This document shows positions 58,713 through 64,000 of a stretch of DNA of 64,000 nucleotides, in pieces; position 1 is the stretch's first letter; each line of letters starts with the position of its first letter. This DNA comes from Chrysoporthe austroafricana (Eukaryota > Ascomycota > Sordariomycetes > Diaporthales > Cryphonectriaceae). Under the pieces are notes generated by a model. That model saw only the letters and a list, made by a program, of their open reading frames with translations. It ran no database searches and had not been told where the DNA came from. The stretch is from positions 2,914,001-2,978,000 of the forward strand of contig JYIP02000008.1 in the NCBI GenBank assembly GCA_001051155.2, given 5' to 3'. The position numbers and the translations under genes are program-made.

Positions 58713-61156
58713 AGCGGGCGACAGAGACTGGCATAGAACGATTACCCCTGTGTAGCCGACGTAGTGGCCAATGAGACGCAGGTGAGATTCCGGGCTGGAC
58801 TATTACCTGGCCGGTTCACAGGGGGAATCTTCTGGTCCGGTGCTTGTTAGCATTGGGGAGTTGTCAGTCTTGTAGCGCGCACACGTGGTACCGAGCGCTG
58901 GTTCTTTTATAATAAGGGGTTTCCCTGGGCCTCATGCTTCCAAGACGGAGTATGCCTGACCGCTGGTCGAGTCGATTCAGCACGTAGACATGGCCCCCAA
59001 GGTCAGATCTCCCTTAGCGTTACATCTGCGACTATCCGTTCTCTGACGTGAGAGCCCGGAGTAATGCTCCTTTCAGCAGTATCTTTGCCTGCCTACACTC
59101 GGATCGATAGCCAATGCAAGCGAGATTGCACGGCCTGGAGACGCCGCTGCATCCGACAACCAACTGCGGCACCGCTGGTGATCGTCTTCGGGCCTCTATT
59201 GGGCCAGTGTCCGCGCATTAGTCCGTTCAGCTGCCCCGGCGGCCATGGCACGCGGCTCCGAGTGGAAAATGGCATCGCTTAGATACAGGGTGGTGATTCG
59301 ACCTAGACGCGGCCTGACCTCGAGGATGACCTCTGCAGAGAGAGCGTGTGAGTAGCATCGCATGCTGCGATCTTGCGCAGCGCCAGCTGGGCGTGGCATC
59401 CCAATAGTCCGGGTTAGCAGAGTCGCAGTGCATATACAGTATGTAGGCTCGGCATCGAGTGGTACCCACCCATTTGGCCTGTCCAGGCACCGGCAGGAGT
59501 GATCATCCGCAGTCGCGTACCAGATGAACAGAGGGCCGCGAATTTCAGGATGCGTAAGAGACCAATTCTACCGATCAGAGCTTTGACGGGGTCGAGGATC
59601 GGCACTGTGTGAAATCATTGGAGACCTGTGCACGAATACTATGGATCCTTACCCATGAGCAAGAAATGTGACCCTAATGAGGGGATTCCTTATCTGGTCT
59701 TTTTACGCACTATGGTCCCAAACTTTGAAAACCTCGGCCCCCGCCGGCGTTAAGAACGTCGTCTCCAGAACATTACCGAGCGAGAGGACGTGAGTTACCC
59801 GTTAAGATGTGCCGTAGTCGTCCTTGAAATACAAAGGGATGAGTCTTCAGCATACGTACATTGTCATGTCATCATTTGACGAACTGCAATAATCTATACG
59901 GCTGTGCACCTCGACTTCTACACCGCTGCTCCGTCGCTCGAGCTCAGACCGGAGCACATGCCAGGTAATCACCAGGAAAAGAACAGTTGGGGCCGGTTCT
60001 CTTTTAGATAACCAAACCGCGCGGAGGATCGCGCAGGCATTTAATAGTGCCATCGATGAGGTGAAGTGTTCCGACTCCTGGACACCTTCTCCCGAGAAAG
60101 ACTCCCCGGGTGTGCCTTCGCTGTATTCCAAATGTACATATGCAGTCATCATTGGGGCAGAACTTCAGGGGGCTGTGAAAGGCGTATTATCGAGGATCAG
60201 TCCAGAATTTCGGCACGTAGCCAATAGCCTCAGGGGGGAGGGGACGGGACGCGCGCCGTGGCGCTTGACATGTAGGCCCTAATGCTGTGTTACGTCGGCG
60301 GTGTGCACTACAGCCCAACGTCGGCTGTTCACCAGACTACCAGGCCAGATGGACCGACGCCGACGTCGATTGAGAGCCCTGAGCCAGCTGAAGCCCTCCA
60401 GGTTGAGTCAAACTCACCATCGCCGTCGATCCTGAAGCCTAGCTGCTGCGCTCTGCTTCGCGCGGTCCCGACGGTAGGCCTCGATGACATTTGGTGCTAC
60501 TCGCGCCTTGCCGGGAAAAGATCCAGGGATCGGGTGCTCGGGCGGGTTGATTGCCGCCCCGTAAGCATTTTAATTATTGCTGAGGATGTCTGTGGCGGCG
60601 CCACTCGGATATGATCCCATGGCTGAGCGGCCGGGAAAGACGTTGGGGGCGGGATTTCAGGGGATTGCATCGGATGACGAGTAATTCTTGCCCATACGTG
60701 CATACATGCTGCATATTAGGTGGTATAGGTGGTAGATTCCTCGTTGGCTCTTCGTAGCGGATTGGAGCGGCCGATATGTCTGTGGAAGGAATGCCAACAC
60801 TCGTGTTCCGCGGGCCAGCGGAAGTGTTGGCTTTGAAGAGCACTTCGGACTTCTGAGCTAGCAAGTAATCGGATGACCATTCCGACCTACAACATGGTCG
60901 GTCGCAGAGGGCAAAAAATGTGCATAGAGGAACGCTTGAGATTATTTCGGTTTTTGGGGGAAGGGGGGGGGGAACGTCAAGGGACGCTGGGATGGTAAGA
61001 CCATTGGCAGGATCGAAAATACGCGATGTCGACGAGAAAGTGGTTACAACAAAGGATGCATCCCACCTCATTACGTCGCGTATCGGTCCTCGGCGTGACT
61101 AGTCCTACTTCTCTCACGCCAATGCATATTTTCAAATTCTACGTCTATCTATGTAC
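58713..61156. other. Intergenic, no gene recognised
   Basis: About 2.4 kb. Short frames such as 59847-60152 (minus) and 60061-60282 (plus) overlap each other and lack motifs. A G homopolymer lies near 60965. The right part is the 3' flank of the DUF2235 gene. Confidence 0.55.
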
Positions 61157-63284
61157 TCAGGTTGAATTTTGCGGTGCGTCCTTGTGTTCTGCATACTTCC
61201 AGACGTCCTTCTGGCCTGCCGTCAATGCGAGCAACAGCCTCTCGCAGATTCCCGTCAGGGGCTCCTCCGGAAGAGTTCCAGGCTTTGTGCTCATCTCTTC
61301 TGGTGCATTTGCCGTGGAAATATGTTGTGCCAACTCCCATTGCCAAGCTTCATCTGTATCTTGGACCGCATACGCCCCGGAATGTTGTTCTTGATCAGCA
61401 GATGGTGCAGAACTCCTTAACATGAGGTCTTCGGTATGGGCTTTCTTGACCCGCACTAGCTTCCATAGTTGAGTTTGATCCTCAGACGTAGTGAGCGGCT
61501 TGCAAGCCCAGGTGTCCTCGTCATCCATACTTAAACCCCGGCATGCGAGACGCACACGGACACTGCCGTGTACCGCCTCACCTGTGTTCAGCAGCGGCTC
61601 ATGCGTGGGTCTATTGGTGTCTTCGTCCACGCGCATAAATAGGCCAGGGCGACGAACGGCTTGGCCCATGGCTTTCTGTAATAGGCTTGCAGGTGCTCGT
61701 GTCTGGCCAAGACCCCAAGGACGCGCAGTCTCCCAGAGAGCCGCGACGTCGCTTGTACCTGCGACCGCAATATCGTTGTGCTTGTCATCTCTCGAGGTGG
61801 CGGAGAACACCGAGGACGGGAAAATGTCGTCGTTCGCCCAAGGGAGAGGTTTCTCTCTTGACGACGACGGGACCCACGGGAAGGGATGCGCGGCCGACCA
61901 CTGCAGCCCGGCCAAGAAGAGCTGTTTCACGAGATCCATATCGAATTCAACAGCCAGAGACATCAGCTGGTCGCACATCCCTGCGTATATCCTGTTAACC
62001 GAGTGCCCTGAGTGTCCTGGTGCTGATTTTCTGCGAATGAGACTTACAGGCCAGGGTGATATTTGCAATCTGTTGATCGTAGTAGCCGCCGCCAACATTG
62101 GCGTGACTTCCAGGAAACCACACTTGCTTGAGATTGGTCTCGTTGTCATGAATGCGCTCCCAGAGGGTGGGCCTGAATGCTGCACGAGGCTCGTCGAGTG
62201 CCAAAGCCTGACAGATGTCCTTTGCGTCAGCCAACACAAACACCAAAAGATGGGCAGGTGGTCCTGAGCACCCACATGAAAGGCGTTCTCCACCTCTTTT
62301 GCTACGTTGTTGTTGGTGAACCGCCATGTGGTCAAGCAAAGTCAGCTATTTGAACCTCGACAGCGCGCACGATTGCCTTCTCGAATGGGGGGGGGGGCAC
62401 TTATTGTTCTGATGATCCCCGGACGCCCAACAAGGGGACCGGTGGAATGCCGAGATCTCCAACCGTATCCCATACGGCAACAGCCTTTATTTTGATCTTC
62501 GTAACGCCATCCTGGTATGTGTCTCGGGTATACACCATCTGTGAGCGATGGTGAGAAAGCTGGAGATGGGCATACGTCAAGGCGACTGCGCGAGCAACGA
62601 ACCTGCTTGAGGAACTCGCGATATTGACGCTTGCGCTCCTCTTCCCAGAGGATCTTCGCCGTGCCCTTCTCGCCAGCATACGGCTGGAGCCCTTTGAAAA
62701 TGTACTCCTGCGCCCCACGATGCTTGCTCCCCATCAACTGGTAATCAGTGAATATTTCATAGAAGCGGTCGAGTCCGTTGTGCGTCATCAAGCCCAGCGA
62801 CGCGATCATGTCCGCCACAGCACGCGCCGTGAAAGCCCCACGAGAGAAGCCGACGAGGATGATGTCATCTCCATCGACATAGTTCATGCAAATAAAGCTG
62901 TACAGCTCGCGGATATCCTAGACATCGGTGTCAGAGCAAGGCCGCAGACCTCAGCGCGGTTTGTCTACGGGGCCACTCGTGCAACTCACCGCGTCCAGCC
63001 CAACGCCAAAATCCCCGCCCGTCACCGAGTCCAGCGTGGAGCCCGAGCTTCCCACGCCGGCATGATAATAAATGATCTGGTTCGCTCCATCGGCGCAGAC
63101 CTTGCTGAACAGACGGCAGATTCGCCATACGTTTGATGGTGGAGACGACTCCCTGATTTGTGGGAGTCAGCACTGACGGCAAGACAACAGACCGGGCGCT
63201 CCGATCTCACCCCTGTTTGCCCAGAGCATTCATCCAACTCCCATCGCAGCAGACGACAAGGCGCTTGAACGACGCCGGCGCCAT
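61157..63284 (-). CDS. DUF2235 alpha/beta-hydrolase
   Basis: Seven exons: 63284-63211, 63152-62990, 62917-62603, 62538-62405, 62330-62276, 62207-62048 and 61980-61157, giving 574 residues. The N-terminus KRLVVCCDGSWMNALGKQG, then SNVWRICRLF, YYHAGVGSSGS and the nucleophile elbow VGFSRGAFTAR (Ser104) are typical of DUF2235. This family includes the bacterial type VI phospholipase effectors Tle1 and many fungal hydrolases. Further blocks are AVAVWDTVGDLGIP, the segment ALALDEPRAAFRPTLW, QVWFPGSHANVGGGYYDQQ and a C-terminal domain with PWGLGQTRAP. No signal peptide. Five introns are GT...AG. The fourth (62331-62404) fits only as ATAAGT...AC. The alternative is a frame-breaking lesion or sequence error there. 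Substrate unknown; lipid esterase activity is plausible. Confidence 0.82.
62331..62404 (-). other. Candidate AT...AC intron in the DUF2235 gene
   Basis: On the minus strand the 74-nt interval begins ATAAGTG and ends CTTGAC. A CTGAC branch-like word lies shortly before the end, and a C homopolymer is inside. Removing exactly this interval joins SSEH to TWRFTNNNVAKEV in frame. I found no GT...AG pair there that avoids a stop codon. Confidence 0.45.
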
Positions 63285-63878
63285 CTCGAATTTGTGTGCC
63301 TGAAAGCCCTGCGCTCGAGGAAGAGAGAGAGAGAGAGATTCGGACCACACAAACGTATCCAGAGTTCGGTCTCGCATCCGAACCAAAAAGCAATCTCAGG
63401 ATTTCCTCAGGGCTGGCCTGTCCAGGCCGTGCAGCCATGCTGCCCCTGATTGGAGACGCCGTACCCACGTGCTGTCCCACTCGTTGCTGCATCTCTGGCC
63501 AATGGCCCCGGTTCGACTTGACTCCACGTGGTGGCGCTGTGGGTCAAGAGTCCGCCTGCTTTAGAGTGACGTCCTCGTTACGACCGCCTGCGTACAACAT
63601 GGGCCGTTATGCTGGAACTTGCATTTGATTTGATACGTAACTAACAGTACGCAGTGTCAGGCAGCGGTATTGAAAGTTGTCTCTGAGCCTGGTCGCCCAT
63701 TCTTGCTGCATCGGCGAGGCAACATTGACAGCCAGAGCACTTGAGGATCGCAATGGCTGGCGTATTATCAATTGTTCAGTCAATGGCCTCTGCCCTCAAT
63801 GAGATTTGTGTGGACTTTACTCCTCCCCGTATAGCTAACCTTGCGCTCTCTAAGCCTGTACGTGCGCACTGGTATCGT
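63285..63878. other. Intergenic upstream of the DUF2235 gene
   Basis: It contains the DUF2235 promoter and a short GA run at about 63321-63336. Nothing else was recognised. Confidence 0.55.
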
Positions 63879-64000
63879 CTAGTCCGCCTTCTTCGCGTAC
63901 TCGTCCTGTGTGACCTCGTCGAGCCAGGTTGTCTCTCCCAGGCTGATTGCCAGATGCATCATCATGCTCCCGTCGTCCGCCCCATGCCAGTGCGTCGTGC
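63879..64000 (-). CDS. Cupin-domain protein, 3' end only
   Basis: The gene runs off the window. The last 40 codons before the TAG at 63879-63881 read THWHGADDGSMMMHLAIS followed by LGETTWLDEVTQDEYAKKAD. The H-W-H-G motif and the H-L-A-I strand correspond to the second half of a small cupin barrel (cupin_2). Such cupins often go with carboxymuconolactone-decarboxylase-like proteins. The second His of the motif would help bind a metal. Nothing can be said about the substrate. Confidence 0.7.
   Translation of the reverse strand, partial: TTHWHGADDGSMMMHLAISLGETTWLDEVTQDEYAKKAD

Noticed and set aside
1..64000. tRNA, rRNA, CRISPR or transposase genes
   Set aside because: I looked for B-box-like GGTTCGA words, regular spacer arrays and transposase or reverse-transcriptase motifs and found none; a dedicated scan could still reveal a tRNA.

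Overview
This is nuclear DNA from a filamentous ascomycete (Pezizomycotina, most likely a Sordariomycete). The evidence is protein-coding genes with several short introns (mostly 43-110 nt, GT...AG ends, CTAAC/CTGAC-type branch sites), genes on both strands without operons, and fungal families throughout: a CFEM/rhodopsin-type receptor, an eqolisin protease, a large membrane GT90 enzyme, Sfh5, Rtc1/WDR24 and a Vps38/UVRAG protein. I saw no tRNA, rRNA, CRISPR array or recognisable transposon.

Layout. 1-268: 3' end of an amidohydrolase. 269-5220: about 5 kb without a credible gene, holding low-complexity DNA and a duplicated 35-mer/poly-T block around the only N. 5221-7996: Rck2/Srk1-like protein kinase. 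8676-9596: SAM methyltransferase (minus). 11235-12284: M35-like zinc peptidase (minus). 14199-16648: glycosidase-like two-exon gene, tail to tail with a GT90 glycosyltransferase (16776-19922, minus). 21669-23554: Vps38/UVRAG-type protein. 23782-25588: Flr1-type MFS transporter (minus). 26190-28020: CFEM-domain Pth11-like receptor (minus). 29964-30614: Ser/Thr-rich membrane-anchored protein, probably only a 3' exon. 31633-32412: NAD(P)-binding epimerase-like protein. 33103-35094: Hol1-type MFS transporter. 36542-37930: LRR/F-box-like protein. 38775-40556: secreted (alpha/alpha)6-like protein. 40605-42828: malic enzyme (minus). 44644-45587: secreted glutamic protease (minus). 45588-49857: 4.3 kb gap with microsatellites, G4-capable and Z-DNA-capable tracts. 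49858-51213: Sfh5. 52371-56480: Rtc1/WDR24. 57052-58712: berberine-bridge-type FAD oxidase (minus). 61157-63284: DUF2235 alpha/beta hydrolase (minus). 63879-64000: 3' end of a cupin protein (minus).

How the genes fit together. Housekeeping genes (kinase, Vps38, malic enzyme, Sfh5, Rtc1) are interspersed with accessory genes for secretion, transport and environment sensing. No polyketide synthase, NRPS or terpene synthase core gene is visible, so I do not call a biosynthetic cluster. The exon models were built by hand; each keeps an open frame across its junctions. The most unusual point is one DUF2235 intron for which I found only AT...AC ends that keep the frame. The GT90 model also needs a 39-nt intron.
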